From positions 1,393,083 to 1,457,082 of the forward strand of contig CP091242.1 in assembly GCA_027627705.1 (NCBI GenBank): a stretch of DNA of 64,000 nt. The letters run 5' to 3'. The translations under genes and the position numbers were made by a program. Below, piece by piece: positions 35,612 through 45,271 of the stretch. The DNA comes from Hyphomonadaceae bacterium BL14 (GTDB lineage Bacteria > Pseudomonadota > Alphaproteobacteria > Caulobacterales > Maricaulaceae). The notes under the pieces were generated by a model. It saw nothing but the letters and a program-made list of their open reading frames with translations, made no database searches and had not been told where the DNA came from. Position 1 is the stretch's first letter. Each line of letters starts with the position of its first letter.

Positions 35612-36631
35612 TCAGCTCGAGAAATGTTTGGACAGCTTCAGGCCCTGCGCCTGGTAATTGGACCCGGCCGCGCCATAGGGCCGGCGCACCGCGCCTGCCA
35701 TGGGCTCATACACCAGCCGGGCCACGGCCTGTCCGTGATCCAGAATGAAGGGCACGTCGCGCCCGCGCACTTCCAGCACAGCGCGCGATCCCGCGCCGCC
35801 GGCTTCCGCCACGCCAAAGCCCGGATCGAAGAAGCCGGCATAATGGGCGCGGAACTCGCCGATCTCCGGCGCGATCGGCGCCATCTCGGCGGCCTCGTCC
35901 ACCGGGACGCTCACCGCCTCGCGGCTGGCCAGAATATAGAACTCGCCCGGATCAAGCACGATACGCCCGCGCTCGGCATGGACAGGCTCCCAGAAGCGTT
36001 TGGCGTCATGGGCACCGACGCCGGCCAGGTCCACCAGCGGGCTGTGCCGCCGCGCGCGCCAGCCCACCGGCCCGCCGCCATTCTCAACATCCACTGTCAG
36101 CGTGATCGCGCGCAGCGGGACATGGTCGCCCCGGCGCAGGCGCACCTGCGCCAGCCGGTCGCCGGGCCGCGCCAGCACCGAAAACGTGCGGGGCGAAATC
36201 TCTATATACAACGGGCCGTTATAGCCCTCGGGCACCTGATCAAACGCGATAGACCCGTCCCCGATCACCCGCGTGAACACATCAAGACGCCCGGTGGAGC
36301 TTTTCGGATTGGCCGCCGCCGACACGCCGGGCGGCAGGGCGAGGCGCTCCTCCAGCTCGGCCAGATACACGCACCCGGTCTCCAGCACCGCCCCGCCCTC
36401 AAGGTCGAGGGCGTGCATGACGATATCGTCGTCCAGCCTCGCCGCCACTGTGCGCCCCGGTCCCGGCAGGAAGCTGGCGCGCAGGCGCCAGACCTTGCGG
36501 CCGAGGCGCAAATCCAGGCTGGCGGGCTGAATCTGCCCGGCCTCCAGCGGACGCGCCGCGCGAATCCAGCCCGCCTCAAAGGCACCCTCGAGCGCGGCGT
36601 CAGGCAGAATTCCGCTGGTCCGGGCGGTCAT
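35612..36631 (-). CDS. dcd: Two-domain dCTP deaminase
   Basis: The 339-residue protein is about twice the standard Dcd. QPASLDLRLGRKVWRL at the N-terminus, NPKSSTGRLDVFTRVI and GYNGPLYIEISPRTFSVLARPGDRLAQVR mark the first dUTPase-like domain. YAGFFDPGFG, VPFILDHGQAVARLVYE and SNYQAQGLKLSKHF mark the second. Such tandem forms are standard in many alphaproteobacteria. It deaminates dCTP to dUTP for dTMP supply. Convergent with arfB, 6 bases between. Confidence 0.92.
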   Translation of the reverse strand: MTARTSGILPDAALEGAFEAGWIRAARPLEAGQIQPASLDLRLGRKVWRLRASFLPGPGRTVAARLDDDIVMHALDLEGGAVLETGCVYLAELEERLALPPGVSAAANPKSSTGRLDVFTRVIGDGSIAFDQVPEGYNGPLYIEISPRTFSVLARPGDRLAQVRLRRGDHVPLRAITLTVDVENGGGPVGWRARRHSPLVDLAGVGAHDAKRFWEPVHAERGRIVLDPGEFYILASREAVSVPVDEAAEMAPIAPEIGEFRAHYAGFFDPGFGVAEAGGAGSRAVLEVRGRDVPFILDHGQAVARLVYEPMAGAVRRPYGAAGSNYQAQGLKLSKHFSS

Positions 36632-36784
36632 GTCAGTCTCGATCAGCCAGAATCGGTCACGGGCGGGATCGTACTGTCCCCGGGCGCTGCGCGCCTGTCC
36701 AGTTCACCGCGCTGCGCCAAGAGCGCTTGATTCGCCGGGCGCGCGGGTGTGAACTCATGATCTGGCGCTCTGTCGGAGGCAGGC

Positions 36785-37177
36785 ATGTATACCCAAGAGA
36801 CCGGCGGCGTGGTGATCCGCGTGGAGCCGTCCTTTCTGGAGTCGGAATCCGATCCCGAAGCCGGGCGCTTCGTATGGACCTACACGGTCGTGATTGAAAA
36901 CACCGGCGGCGGCGCGATCCAGCTGATGGAGCGCGAGTGGCGCATCACCGATTCGGCCAACCGTACCGAGATCGTGCGCGGCGAAGGCGTGGTGGGCGAG
37001 CAGCCTGTGATTCGCCCCGGCTCGGCTTTCCGCTACACCTCCGGCGCGCCGCTGCGCACGCCATCGGGCTTCATGCGCGGGGCCTATGTGTTCCGCTGCG
37101 AGAACGGCCAGCAATTCAGCGCCGACATCCCCGCCTTCGCGCTGGACAGCCCGCTCAGCCGCTCCACCCGCCATTGA
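36785..37177 (+). CDS. apaG: ApaG protein
   Basis: The 130-residue protein is a single fibronectin-like ApaG domain: VRVEPSFLESESDPEAGRFVWTYTVVIEN, LMEREWRITDSANRTEIVRGEGVVGEQPVIRPG, FRYTSGAPLRTPSGFMRGAY. Linked to Co/Mg resistance by genetics; biochemical role unclear. trkH follows on the same strand. Confidence 0.95.
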   Translation: MYTQETGGVVIRVEPSFLESESDPEAGRFVWTYTVVIENTGGGAIQLMEREWRITDSANRTEIVRGEGVVGEQPVIRPGSAFRYTSGAPLRTPSGFMRGAYVFRCENGQQFSADIPAFALDSPLSRSTRH

Positions 37178-37211
37178 CCGGGGGCGCGCGCCTGTCTAAC
37201 CCCGCGCGATC

Positions 37212-38669
37212 ATGACCCAGAGCGCCCGCACCGTCCTGTTCGCGCTTGGCGCCCTGCTCAGCGCCCTGTCCCTGGCGATGCTGGCGCCGGCGCTGGTTGA
37301 TCTCGGCTATCAGGGGCGGTCGGCGCCCGCCTTCTTCGGTTCGGCCCTGCTGGGACTGGCCGTGGGCGGGATCATGACCCTGCTCGGCCGGTCGCCCGAG
37401 CACCGGCTGACCGCGCGCGGCGCGATCCTGCTGACCTCGGGCGCCTGGGCTGTGCTGGCCTTCGCCGCCGCCCTGCCGCTGCAACTGTCCGGCCTCGATA
37501 TCAGCTGGACCGATGCGATCTTTGAAACCACGTCTGGCCTGACCACCACCGGCGCCACGGTCATCACCGGGCTGGACGATCTGCCGCGCGGGCTGCTCTT
37601 GTGGCGCTCCATCCTGCAGTGGATCGGCGGCATCGGCATCATCGTCACCGCCATGGCGATCTGGCCCATGCTGGGCATTGGCGGCATGCAGCTCTTCCGC
37701 CTGGAAAGCTCGGAAAAGACAGAGAAAGTCCTGCCGCGCGCCGGCCAGATCGCGCTGGCCATCGTGATCATCTATTTGTCGCTCACCTTCGCCTGTTTCC
37801 TGGCCTATGTGGCGACCGGCATGGGCGGGTTCGACGCGGTCAATCACGCCATGACCACCATCGCCACGGGCGGCTTCTCCACCCGCGACGCCTCGCTGGC
37901 CGCCTTCACAGATGGCGGCGCTGATCTGGTCGCCGCTGTCTTCATGACACTCGCCGGCCTTCCTTTCGTGCTTTATGTGCGCGCCGCTCAGGGACGCCCG
38001 GACCAGCTGCTCATCGATTCCCAGGCGCGCACCTTTCTGGGCGTGATCGCGGTGGCGGCGGTGCTGCTCACGGTCATGATCACCCTGACCCCGCCGCCCG
38101 ATCAGGGCGGCCTGCCCGCCTGGCGCCTGGCCCTGGTCAACACGATCTCCATCCTCACAGGAACCGGCTACGCCTCGTCCGATTTCTGGAGTTGGGGCAG
38201 CGGCGCAGCGGCGCTGTTCCTGGTGCTGATGTTTATCGGCGGGTGCGCGGGATCCACCAGCTGCTCGATCAAGGTATTCCGCTACCAGATCGCCGCATCG
38301 GCCATGCGCTCCTACATCGAGCAGCTGACCCGGCCGAGCACTGTGTCGCCGCCCCGCTATCGCGGCACCGCCCTGCCACCCGAAACCGTGCGCTCGGTGT
38401 TCGTGTTCATCTTCCTGTTCTTTGCCACCTTCGTGATCTCGGCAGTGCTGCTATCCTTCACCGGACTGGACACCATCACGGCCATATCCGGGGCCGCCAC
38501 GACGCTCGCCAATGTCGGGCCGGGGCTGGGCGAGGTGATCGGGCCGGCAGGGTCCTTTGCCCCCCTTCCCGACACCGCCAAATGGATCATGACCGCCACC
38601 ATGCTGATCGGCCGGCTCGAGGTTCTGGTGGTGCTGGTGATGTTCACGCCGGGTTTCTGGAGACGCTGA
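37212..38669 (+). CDS. trkH: TrkH/KtrB-family potassium uptake protein
   Basis: The 485-residue membrane protein has four repeated M1-P-M2 units. The pore loops are visible as TSGLTTTGATVITGL, TTIATGGFSTRDAS, ILTGTGYASSDFW and TTLANVGPGLGEV. QWIGGIGIIVTAMAIWPMLG is the usual TrkH segment. It would import K+ with a TrkA gating subunit, not in this window. Confidence 0.95.
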   Translation: MTQSARTVLFALGALLSALSLAMLAPALVDLGYQGRSAPAFFGSALLGLAVGGIMTLLGRSPEHRLTARGAILLTSGAWAVLAFAAALPLQLSGLDISWTDAIFETTSGLTTTGATVITGLDDLPRGLLLWRSILQWIGGIGIIVTAMAIWPMLGIGGMQLFRLESSEKTEKVLPRAGQIALAIVIIYLSLTFACFLAYVATGMGGFDAVNHAMTTIATGGFSTRDASLAAFTDGGADLVAAVFMTLAGLPFVLYVRAAQGRPDQLLIDSQARTFLGVIAVAAVLLTVMITLTPPPDQGGLPAWRLALVNTISILTGTGYASSDFWSWGSGAAALFLVLMFIGGCAGSTSCSIKVFRYQIAASAMRSYIEQLTRPSTVSPPRYRGTALPPETVRSVFVFIFLFFATFVISAVLLSFTGLDTITAISGAATTLANVGPGLGEVIGPAGSFAPLPDTAKWIMTATMLIGRLEVLVVLVMFTPGFWRR

Positions 38670-38723
38670 CGCCATCGCGGCGCCACGATCACGCGCCAAG
38701 ACGACCCGAACGAGGAGTTTGAC

Positions 38724-39122
38724 GTGCCCTACGCGCTTCGGTTTGTCACCATATTGCGGGGATTGCTGGTCAGTTTTTGTCTGATAGCGATCGCCGCTTC
38801 GCCCGCGTCAGCGGTGCAGGAAAGCGACCCCTACCCGGTCGAGAGCCTCGCCCGGATCCTGGGCGAGCTGCACGGCCTGACCTTCGCCTGCCAGGGCCGT
38901 CAGGCGCAGACCTGGCGCACCGCCATGGCCGAGCTGCTGGACCATGAGGCACCCACCGCGGGGACCTATCGCGCGCGGCTGATCGACCGGTTCAATGAAG
39001 GCTTCCGCCATCAGGAGCGGCTGCGCCTGCGCTGCGGCGCGGAAAGCGAGTATGCGCGCCAGCAACTGGCCGAGCAGGGCCGCGCCTTCTCCAACCAGCT
39101 GCGCCGCACCTATCTGGACTAG
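38724..39122 (+). CDS. TIGR02301-family secreted protein
   Basis: The 132-residue product has an N-terminal signal (LLVSFCLIAIAASPASAV) and a mature helical domain, YPVESLARILGELHGLTFACQGRQAQTWRTAMAELLDHE then RFNEGFRHQERLRLRCG with two Cys. This matches TIGR02301, an alphaproteobacterial family of unknown function. GAGGAG precedes the start. It overlaps convergently by four bases with the glycosyltransferase gene. Confidence 0.88.
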   Translation: MPYALRFVTILRGLLVSFCLIAIAASPASAVQESDPYPVESLARILGELHGLTFACQGRQAQTWRTAMAELLDHEAPTAGTYRARLIDRFNEGFRHQERLRLRCGAESEYARQQLAEQGRAFSNQLRRTYLD

Positions 39123-40087
39123 GCGCTTTCTGACGGTCCGGTTTGCGCTATCAGCGCCTCGGCGGCGGCCTGGACCTGCTCCAGCCCCAGCCCGCCCATG
39201 AGCGAGGTTTCGGCGTGGCGCAGCCGGCCCCGGTCGGCCTCATGGGCCGGTCCGCCAGCGCGCACGCTGCGCGCGTTCGAACCCCAGGGGCCATAGACAC
39301 GCTCATCGGTGGGCCCGAACAGGCCCAGCACCGGCGCGCCGGCGGCGGCGGCCATATGCATCAGCCCGGAATCATTGCCCACGAACAGGCGCGCGCGCTG
39401 CAGGCAGGCCGCAGCGGTCACCAGGTCCAGCTGGCCGGTGAGATCGGTGACCGGCGCGTGCGTGATGCCCGCGCTCACCGCGCTGGATGTCGCAGAATCA
39501 CCCGGCCCGCCGAACAGCGCCACGCGCGCGCCTTCCATGGCCCCGCCGGGCCCGGTCAGCCCATTGGCCAGCGCTGCGAAGCGATCGGCGGGCCATTCCT
39601 TGAACGGCGCAGCGGCGGCGGGCGCCAGCGCCAGTATGGGCGCACCGGGCGGCAAGACACGCTGCGCGTGGCCGCGCGCCGCCTCGTCGATCCAGATTTC
39701 CGGCGCTGGCGGCGGATCGAGCCTCAGCACCGCGCCCGCTTCAGTCACACGATGACGGTGCTCAGCGCCCGGCGCGCGCCGGTTCACCCGGCGCGATCCG
39801 GCGCGCAGGAACCAGCTGGTCACCGAGCCGCGCATGTCCACCACCAGATCCCAGCGCCGTCCGGCGGTGCGCCGCCACAGGTCCAGCCAGTGCCGGCCAC
39901 CGGGGCGCTTGGCCATGACGATGACGTCCGTCACGAACGGCGCCGCCCGGAATAGTGGCGCGGCCAGCGGGCCGCACGCGACCGTGATGTGCGCACCCGG
40001 ATGCGTGCGCGCCAGATGCGCCAGCGGGCCGGAGAACAAGATCGCGTCGCCGATGCGCGTGGCGGTGATGAACAGGATGCGCGTCAT
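39119..40087 (-). CDS. Family 9 glycosyltransferase (heptosyltransferase-like)
   Basis: The 322-residue cytosolic GT-B enzyme has ILFITATRIGDAILFSGPLAHL at the N-terminus and ILALAPAAAAPFKEWPADRFAALANGL in the middle. The C-terminal signature is FVGNDSGLMHMAAAAGAPVLGLFGPTDERVYGPWG. This is the GT9 family of WaaC/WaaF-type enzymes that add heptose or similar sugars to the LPS core. Acceptor and sugar are not determined. Confidence 0.92.
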   Translation of the reverse strand: MTRILFITATRIGDAILFSGPLAHLARTHPGAHITVACGPLAAPLFRAAPFVTDVIVMAKRPGGRHWLDLWRRTAGRRWDLVVDMRGSVTSWFLRAGSRRVNRRAPGAEHRHRVTEAGAVLRLDPPPAPEIWIDEAARGHAQRVLPPGAPILALAPAAAAPFKEWPADRFAALANGLTGPGGAMEGARVALFGGPGDSATSSAVSAGITHAPVTDLTGQLDLVTAAACLQRARLFVGNDSGLMHMAAAAGAPVLGLFGPTDERVYGPWGSNARSVRAGGPAHEADRGRLRHAETSLMGGLGLEQVQAAAEALIAQTGPSESA

Positions 40088-40136
40088 GGCCGAGCGAATT
40101 AGCCCGTTCGCGCGCCCCGCGCCAGTGGCGCCCGCG

Positions 40137-40868
40137 TCAAGCCTCGATCAGATCGATCCGGATTTGATTGAGCGTCGCCACGCAGCTGTAGAGCTCGTTG
40201 ATGATCGCGGCGAATTCGCTGAATTGCGGATCCTCGCGCCCGATATGGGCGGGCAGGCTTTCTTCGAGAAGCCGACGCATGCGGCGCAGCTGCTGGTCAA
40301 AAATCCGGTAGAAGTCATAAATCACTTCGCGCAGCGCATGGGGCAGCGCCGACAGCGAATCCCGGGCCTCGGCATAGGCATCGCCCGACAGCACCATCTC
40401 GTTGTCGCGCAGGATGGCGTGGGTGCTGCCGGCGAACGTCGCCATGTTGGCGAACAGCCTGAACGCCCCGGCGCGCGCGCCCTCTTCATCGTCATTGCGC
40501 CCGGCCTGTTCGATCTCATCCAGATTGGCGCGCACCGCGGTGCTGAAGGCGATCAGATTACCGACCAGCTCTCCGATCAAGGTCAGCTTGCCGCCCAGAT
40601 CGAGGCGCAGGCTGGAAGAACACCGCTCCACCTTGCCCAGCAAATTATTCTGCCGGCTGACATCCACATGGACGCGCATGCGCTCGATGGCGGTCAGAAC
40701 CACTGTGACGCTGGCCACCGCAACGGTCGTCGCATCGAAATACCGCTGGGGCTCCAGTCGCGCGAAGTCGCCAGCGGGCACATAGCTTGAGAACCGGCTC
40801 GCCTCGGCGGGCGGCACAGCGTATGACGTGCGCCCGAGCATCACGGTTCTGAGTTTGCGAATCTGCAT
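40137..40868 (-). CDS. Hypothetical 243-residue helical protein
   Basis: I recognise no domain. The first 60 residues contain a segment YFDATTVAVASVTVVLTAIE that is mildly hydrophobic. The rest is predicted mostly helical: NLLGKVERCSSSLRLDLGGKLTLIGELVGNLIAFSTAVRANLDEIEQ, then ALREVIYDFYRIFDQQLRRMRRLLEES. There is no signal peptide or clear membrane helix. It has its own promoter region and is divergent from ygfZ. Codon use is like its neighbours, so it is a resident gene. Confidence 0.65.
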   Translation of the reverse strand: MQIRKLRTVMLGRTSYAVPPAEASRFSSYVPAGDFARLEPQRYFDATTVAVASVTVVLTAIERMRVHVDVSRQNNLLGKVERCSSSLRLDLGGKLTLIGELVGNLIAFSTAVRANLDEIEQAGRNDDEEGARAGAFRLFANMATFAGSTHAILRDNEMVLSGDAYAEARDSLSALPHALREVIYDFYRIFDQQLRRMRRLLEESLPAHIGREDPQFSEFAAIINELYSCVATLNQIRIDLIEA

Positions 40869-40940
40869 GTTTCCCCCCCATGCAACCCAACGCTCATCCT
40901 CACGTTACACATGCCAAATCCAGATGCCAGGTCTGTGACG

Positions 40941-41762
40941 ATGTCCACACAAAGCGATGATTTCCTCACCGCCCTGCCCGGCCGCGCCGTGATCGCCATC
41001 ACCGGCGACGATGCGCGCAGCTTTCTCCAGCGCGTTATCACGCGCGGCCCTGAAGGGCTCGAGCCCGGCGGTGCCCTGTTCAGCGCGCTTTTGACGCCGC
41101 AGGGCAAGGTGCTGGCTGACTTCATCATTTTTGACGACGGCGATGGCGGATTGCTGATCGACGCGCCGGCCAGCGAAGCGGAGGGGCTGGTGAAGCGCTT
41201 CTCGCTCTACCGCCTGCGGGCGAAGGCCGACATTGCGCTGCGCGATGATCTCGGCGTGGCCGCGGCGCGCGGCAAGGGCGAGGCGGAGCTGCGCACCGTG
41301 GCGCTCGCCGCCGCGCCCGATCCGCGCAATGCCTTGTTGGGCCTGCGCGCCATCGTTCCGGCAGGCGGGCCTGAGGATGAGGCGGGCTATGACGCCGCGC
41401 GCATCCACGCCTTCACCCCGGAGTTCGGGCGCGACTACGGCCCGGCAGAGGCCTTCTCCACCGACGTCAATCACGATCTGATGTCGGGGATTGATTATAA
41501 GAAAGGCTGCTTTGTCGGTCAGGAAGTCGCCAGCCGCATGCACCGCAAGGGCGGGGTGCGCAAGCGCACAGTGCGCCTCGATCTTGACGGACCCGCGCCT
41601 GAGCCCGGAACCGCCGTCTCCGCCGGCGCGGCGCCGCTGGGCACGATCACCTCGGCTGCCGGCCAGCACGCGCTGGCGCTGATCCGGGTGGACCGGCTGG
41701 AAGCGGCGGCAAGTGAGCCGGTCCTGGCGGGTGACGCGCCTGCGCGCATCACCCTGCCCTGA
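40941..41762 (+). CDS. ygfZ: Folate-binding YgfZ/GcvT-like protein
   Basis: YgfZ (IBA57 in mitochondria) is a tetrahydrofolate-binding factor for Fe-S enzymes. The protein (273 residues from ATG 40941, 283 from ATG 40911) has FLQRVITRGPEGLEPGGALFSALLTPQGKVLADFIIF. The hallmark KGCFVGQEVASRMHRKG carries the reactive Cys. The second ATG is preferred by family alignment (FLTALPGRAVIAITG); neither has a strong Shine-Dalgarno. Confidence 0.92.
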   Translation: MSTQSDDFLTALPGRAVIAITGDDARSFLQRVITRGPEGLEPGGALFSALLTPQGKVLADFIIFDDGDGGLLIDAPASEAEGLVKRFSLYRLRAKADIALRDDLGVAAARGKGEAELRTVALAAAPDPRNALLGLRAIVPAGGPEDEAGYDAARIHAFTPEFGRDYGPAEAFSTDVNHDLMSGIDYKKGCFVGQEVASRMHRKGGVRKRTVRLDLDGPAPEPGTAVSAGAAPLGTITSAAGQHALALIRVDRLEAAASEPVLAGDAPARITLP

Positions 41763-41775
41763 GCCGTCCTTTTTC

Positions 41776-43773
41776 TTAGGCGCCGATCACGCCCCGGTCG
41801 GTGCGCCGGATCATCACCGTGGCCGAGCGCGGGATCGACTCGCCGCCATCCGGCCAGTGGCTGGTGAAGCGCCCGGCCGCGAAGTCATCGCGCGATGTGG
41901 TCGCGCCGGGATGCTGGACATTGATGAACATCGTGCGGTGATCAGGCGTGGTCACCACGCCGGTGATCTCCTGCCCCACCGGACCGGTCAGGAAGCGGCG
42001 GATCTCGCCGGTCTCGGGATTGGCTGCGAGCATCATGTTATTGCCAAAGGCCTCAAACGGCCCGCGATTCATGACGCTTTCGGAGATATCGGTCTGTATC
42101 CACAGCCGCCGGTTGGCGTCCATCCACAGCCCGTCCGGGCTGGAGAACCGGCTGTCGGCGCCCAGCGCCTCGCCGTGCATGTCCGCGCTGTCGCCTTCAG
42201 GCCCGGCAATGACGAACAAATCCCACTGGAAGGTCCGGCCGTGCTGCGCGCCATCCTCATGCCAGCGGATGATATGGCCAAACAGGTTCGGCCCGCGCGG
42301 ATTGGCGGCGTCGGTGTCGTCGGCGGCGCGATTGCCGTGATTGGTCAGGGTGAAATAGACAGCGCCCGTCTGGAAATCGACTGTGCCCCATTCGGGCCGG
42401 TCCATGGGCGTAGCCCCCACCAGGTCAGCGGCGGTGCGCGTGTTGACCAGAACATCGGCCTGTGACGTAAAGCCGTTGCTTTCGTCCAGCCCGTTCTCGC
42501 CATAGGTCAGCGCCAGCCAATCACCCGTGCCGTCCTCATGGAATCTGGCGGCATAAAGCACGCCTTCATCGAGAATCTCGCCGCGGGTTTCGCCAGGCAC
42601 GTAGGCACCGGCGGAGACGAATTTGTAGATATACTCGCCGCGCGCATCATCGCCGGAATAGCACACGACGGGCTGACCGGCCTGAGCCGGCGCGAACACA
42701 ACGCCTTCATGAGCAAAACGACCAAGCGTGGTGCGCTTGACCGGCATGCTGGCCGGATCGAACGGATCGATCTCCACCATCCAGCCATAGGTGTTGGGTT
42801 CATTGCGGTAATCGTCCTCGGCGCTCTCCGCCGTCGGCGTGGCGTCAAAGCGCACATATGCGTCAGCGCCATCGGCCGAGCGGTGCCAGTTATAGCGCGA
42901 CACATCGGTGCGCACGCCGTAGCGCGCGTGCTCGCGCGGCAGATCGCCGCCCGTATTGACGAAATAGCCCGACCAGTTCTCCTCGGCAGCCATGTAGGTG
43001 TTCCACGGCGTCACGCCGTGGGCGCAATTGGCGAAGGTGCCGCGCGTACGCTCGCCTGCGGGAGAGAATTTCGTTTTCACCAGATCGCTGCCGCGCACCG
43101 GACCGGCGATTTCCATCTCGGTCAGGGGCGTGATGCGCCGGTTGCGCGGGTCAGGCACGATGCGCCATTCGCCATCATCATCCTCGCGGATGCGCGCGAT
43201 GGACACGCCCTGGGCGTTCATTTCCTTAAGCACCAGATCGGGATCGCGCGGTCCGGCATGATCCAGCGTGGCCGAGCCGGACAGGGCCTGGCCCTGAGCC
43301 GCCGCAGCGTGCAGGAAGCGCGGCTCGATATATTCGTGATTGACCACCAGCAGGCCGTCGGTGGAGCTGCCTTGCCACGGATTTTCGCCCTCGATGGGGA
43401 AGAAGTGCATGCCGTCATGGTGCATGCCTGCCTGCTCGCCCTGCTCGGCGCCGGTATTGTCCGGGCTGAAGGCCGGCATGGCGCCGGTAATGGGATCGCC
43501 CCAGCGATAGATCGCCTTGGCCTCATACCCTTCAGGAACCACCAGCGTGTCCTGAGTGCTGACCGGGACGGGCGTGAAGCTCAAAGACGGGCCGGCCCCG
43601 GCCTGCAGCGCATGGGCCACGCCGGTGGAGGCGAACAGCCCGCCCACCGCGGCACCCAGCGAGCCTTGAAGGAACCCGCGCCGCCCGATGCGGGCGCTGA
43701 ACACCTGCGCGAATGGCGTATTGCCCGAGCGGTTGCACTCCGGTTCGTAGTCGGGATCGAGCCTGTCGCGCAT
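41776..43773 (-). CDS. phoX: PhoX-family secreted phosphatase
   Basis: The 665-residue protein belongs to the PhoX/DUF839 alkaline phosphatases, which need Ca and Fe. A twin-arginine signal is visible as RIGRRGFLQGSLGAAVGGLFA near residue 30, so it is exported folded. LVVNHEYIEPRF, ANCAHGVTPWNTYMAAEENWSGYF (with the Cys-His region), FAHEGVVFAPAQ and DGLWMDANRRLWIQTD are family segments. No convincing Pho box is seen upstream. Confidence 0.92.
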   Translation of the reverse strand: MRDRLDPDYEPECNRSGNTPFAQVFSARIGRRGFLQGSLGAAVGGLFASTGVAHALQAGAGPSLSFTPVPVSTQDTLVVPEGYEAKAIYRWGDPITGAMPAFSPDNTGAEQGEQAGMHHDGMHFFPIEGENPWQGSSTDGLLVVNHEYIEPRFLHAAAAQGQALSGSATLDHAGPRDPDLVLKEMNAQGVSIARIREDDDGEWRIVPDPRNRRITPLTEMEIAGPVRGSDLVKTKFSPAGERTRGTFANCAHGVTPWNTYMAAEENWSGYFVNTGGDLPREHARYGVRTDVSRYNWHRSADGADAYVRFDATPTAESAEDDYRNEPNTYGWMVEIDPFDPASMPVKRTTLGRFAHEGVVFAPAQAGQPVVCYSGDDARGEYIYKFVSAGAYVPGETRGEILDEGVLYAARFHEDGTGDWLALTYGENGLDESNGFTSQADVLVNTRTAADLVGATPMDRPEWGTVDFQTGAVYFTLTNHGNRAADDTDAANPRGPNLFGHIIRWHEDGAQHGRTFQWDLFVIAGPEGDSADMHGEALGADSRFSSPDGLWMDANRRLWIQTDISESVMNRGPFEAFGNNMMLAANPETGEIRRFLTGPVGQEITGVVTTPDHRTMFINVQHPGATTSRDDFAAGRFTSHWPDGGESIPRSATVMIRRTDRGVIGA

Positions 43774-43932
43774 GGGGTGGTCGCCTTTTCTTGAAAACTG
43801 ATACGGGTCTGTGTCGCAGGAATGTCATGGCAGTATGACACCGGCATGATCCCTGGTGTCACTAACGTGAATGTGACCGGCCGCAGCACCGGCCGGTTTG
43901 CGCCGCGCGCGGCTTGTATTAGATGGCCCGTC

Positions 43933-44898
43933 ATGACCGATACTCTGGCCGCCCGGGAACCCGATGCGCTTGATGAAGCCGCGCGCGTACTGGCGCGCGG
44001 CGGTGTGGTGGCGGTGCCGACCGAGACCGTCTACGGCCTGGCCGCCGACGCCACGAACGGCGAAGCGGTGGCGCGCATCTACCAGGCCAAGGGCCGCCCG
44101 CGCTTCAATCCGCTGATCGTCCATGTGGACAGTCTGGAGATGGCCGAGCGCGTGGTCGATCTGGGCGAGACCGGACGCGCGCTGGCGCAGGCTTTCTGGC
44201 CCGGCCCGCTGACGCTGGTGGCCCCGATGCGCGAGGATGCCGGCGTGGCGAGCCTGGTGACAGCCGGTCTGGAGACATTGGCGGTACGCTGGCCGGACTC
44301 GCCCGCCCTCACCGGCTTGATCTCCCGCCTTGGCCATCCCCTTGCCGCGCCCAGCGCCAACCGGTCCGGGGCGGTCAGCCCCACCACCGCCGCCCATGTG
44401 CGCGACGGGCTCGGCGGGCGCATCGACCTCATTCTGGATGGCGGTGCCTGCCGTATTGGCGTGGAGAGCACGATTGTCAGCGTTACCGGCGGCGCGCCTT
44501 CCATCCTGCGCCCCGGCGGCGTGCCCCGCAGCGCCATCGAGGCCGTAACCGGCCCCTTGGGTGCGGCCCATACCGAATCGGACCGGCCCAGCGCACCCGG
44601 TCAGCTCGCCAGCCACTACGCGCCAAGGGCGCCGGTGCGCCTCAATGCAATCGCTCCCCGTGCAGGGGAGTCCTATCTGGCGTTCGGTGCACGCCCAAAA
44701 GTTGTTGGTTATGATGTGATTAACCTTTCCGAACAATCAGACCTAGCCGAGGCGGCTGCAAACCTGTTTGCTGCTTTGCGCAGTCTGGATGAGCTTGGAC
44801 GGCCCATCGCCGTGGCGCCGATCCCGGATGCCGGACTGGGTGAAGCGATCAATGATCGCCTTCGCCGCGCTGCAGCGGATAGAAGCACTACACCCTGA
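43933..44898 (+). CDS. L-threonylcarbamoyladenylate synthase (Sua5 type)
   Basis: The 321-residue enzyme makes threonylcarbamoyl-AMP for t6A37 in tRNA. The YrdC domain occupies about 1-205: GGVVAVPTETVYGLAADATN, AKGRPRFNPLIVHV, FWPGPLTLV, PSANRSGAVSPTTAAHV, STIVSV, ILRPGGV. A C-terminal Sua5 domain follows, linked by APGQLASHYAPRAPVRL. Start ATG 43933 (MTDTLAAREPDAL). Divergent from phoX. Confidence 0.95.
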   Translation: MTDTLAAREPDALDEAARVLARGGVVAVPTETVYGLAADATNGEAVARIYQAKGRPRFNPLIVHVDSLEMAERVVDLGETGRALAQAFWPGPLTLVAPMREDAGVASLVTAGLETLAVRWPDSPALTGLISRLGHPLAAPSANRSGAVSPTTAAHVRDGLGGRIDLILDGGACRIGVESTIVSVTGGAPSILRPGGVPRSAIEAVTGPLGAAHTESDRPSAPGQLASHYAPRAPVRLNAIAPRAGESYLAFGARPKVVGYDVINLSEQSDLAEAAANLFAALRSLDELGRPIAVAPIPDAGLGEAINDRLRRAAADRSTTP

Positions 44899-44941
44899 AG
44901 ATGTAGTTTGGTATACTCACGACCAGACAGAAAGTACGCCC

Positions 44942-45265
44942 ATGCAATCCGGCCTCTACGTCACCCGCTTCCGCACTCCGCTCGATGATGCCGGCGGGGT
45001 GATCTATATCGACGGTGCCCGCGTCTATGGCGGCGACACGGGCATGTATTATGTCGGCGAGATCGTCACAGAGGGCGATGAAATCCGCGTGCGCCTGCGG
45101 GTGCGTCAGCACGATATGAATCGCCAGTCAGTGTTCGGTGATCATTCTGATTTCACCCTGACGCTCACGGGCCGCAAGAAAGGCGCGGATTACGTGTTCG
45201 AGGGCCGCGCCGACAAGGCTCCGTCCCTGCGCTTTGAAGCCTCGCTGAAGCTCGCGCCGCTCTGA
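44942..45265 (+). CDS. GrlR-like small protein
   Basis: The 107-residue protein reads MQSGLYVTRFRTPLDDAGGVIYIDGARVYGGDTGMYYVGEI, then VRVRQHDMNRQSVFGDHSDFTLTLTGRKKG and RFEASLKLAPL. This GDtgmYYvG beta-barrel pattern is that of GrlR-like proteins, common as orphan genes in alphaproteobacteria. The role is unknown; no type III secretion genes are nearby. ATG 44942 lies 43 bases after the Sua5-type gene. Confidence 0.8.
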   Translation: MQSGLYVTRFRTPLDDAGGVIYIDGARVYGGDTGMYYVGEIVTEGDEIRVRLRVRQHDMNRQSVFGDHSDFTLTLTGRKKGADYVFEGRADKAPSLRFEASLKLAPL

Positions 45266-45271
45266 CTGCGG

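Noticed and set aside
43816..43840. Possible Pho box (gTGTCGC-N4-aTGTCAT) upstream of phoX
   Set aside because: Only one of two 7-mers is good and the orientation does not face phoX; TGTCAT-N6-ATGACA may be a chance palindrome.
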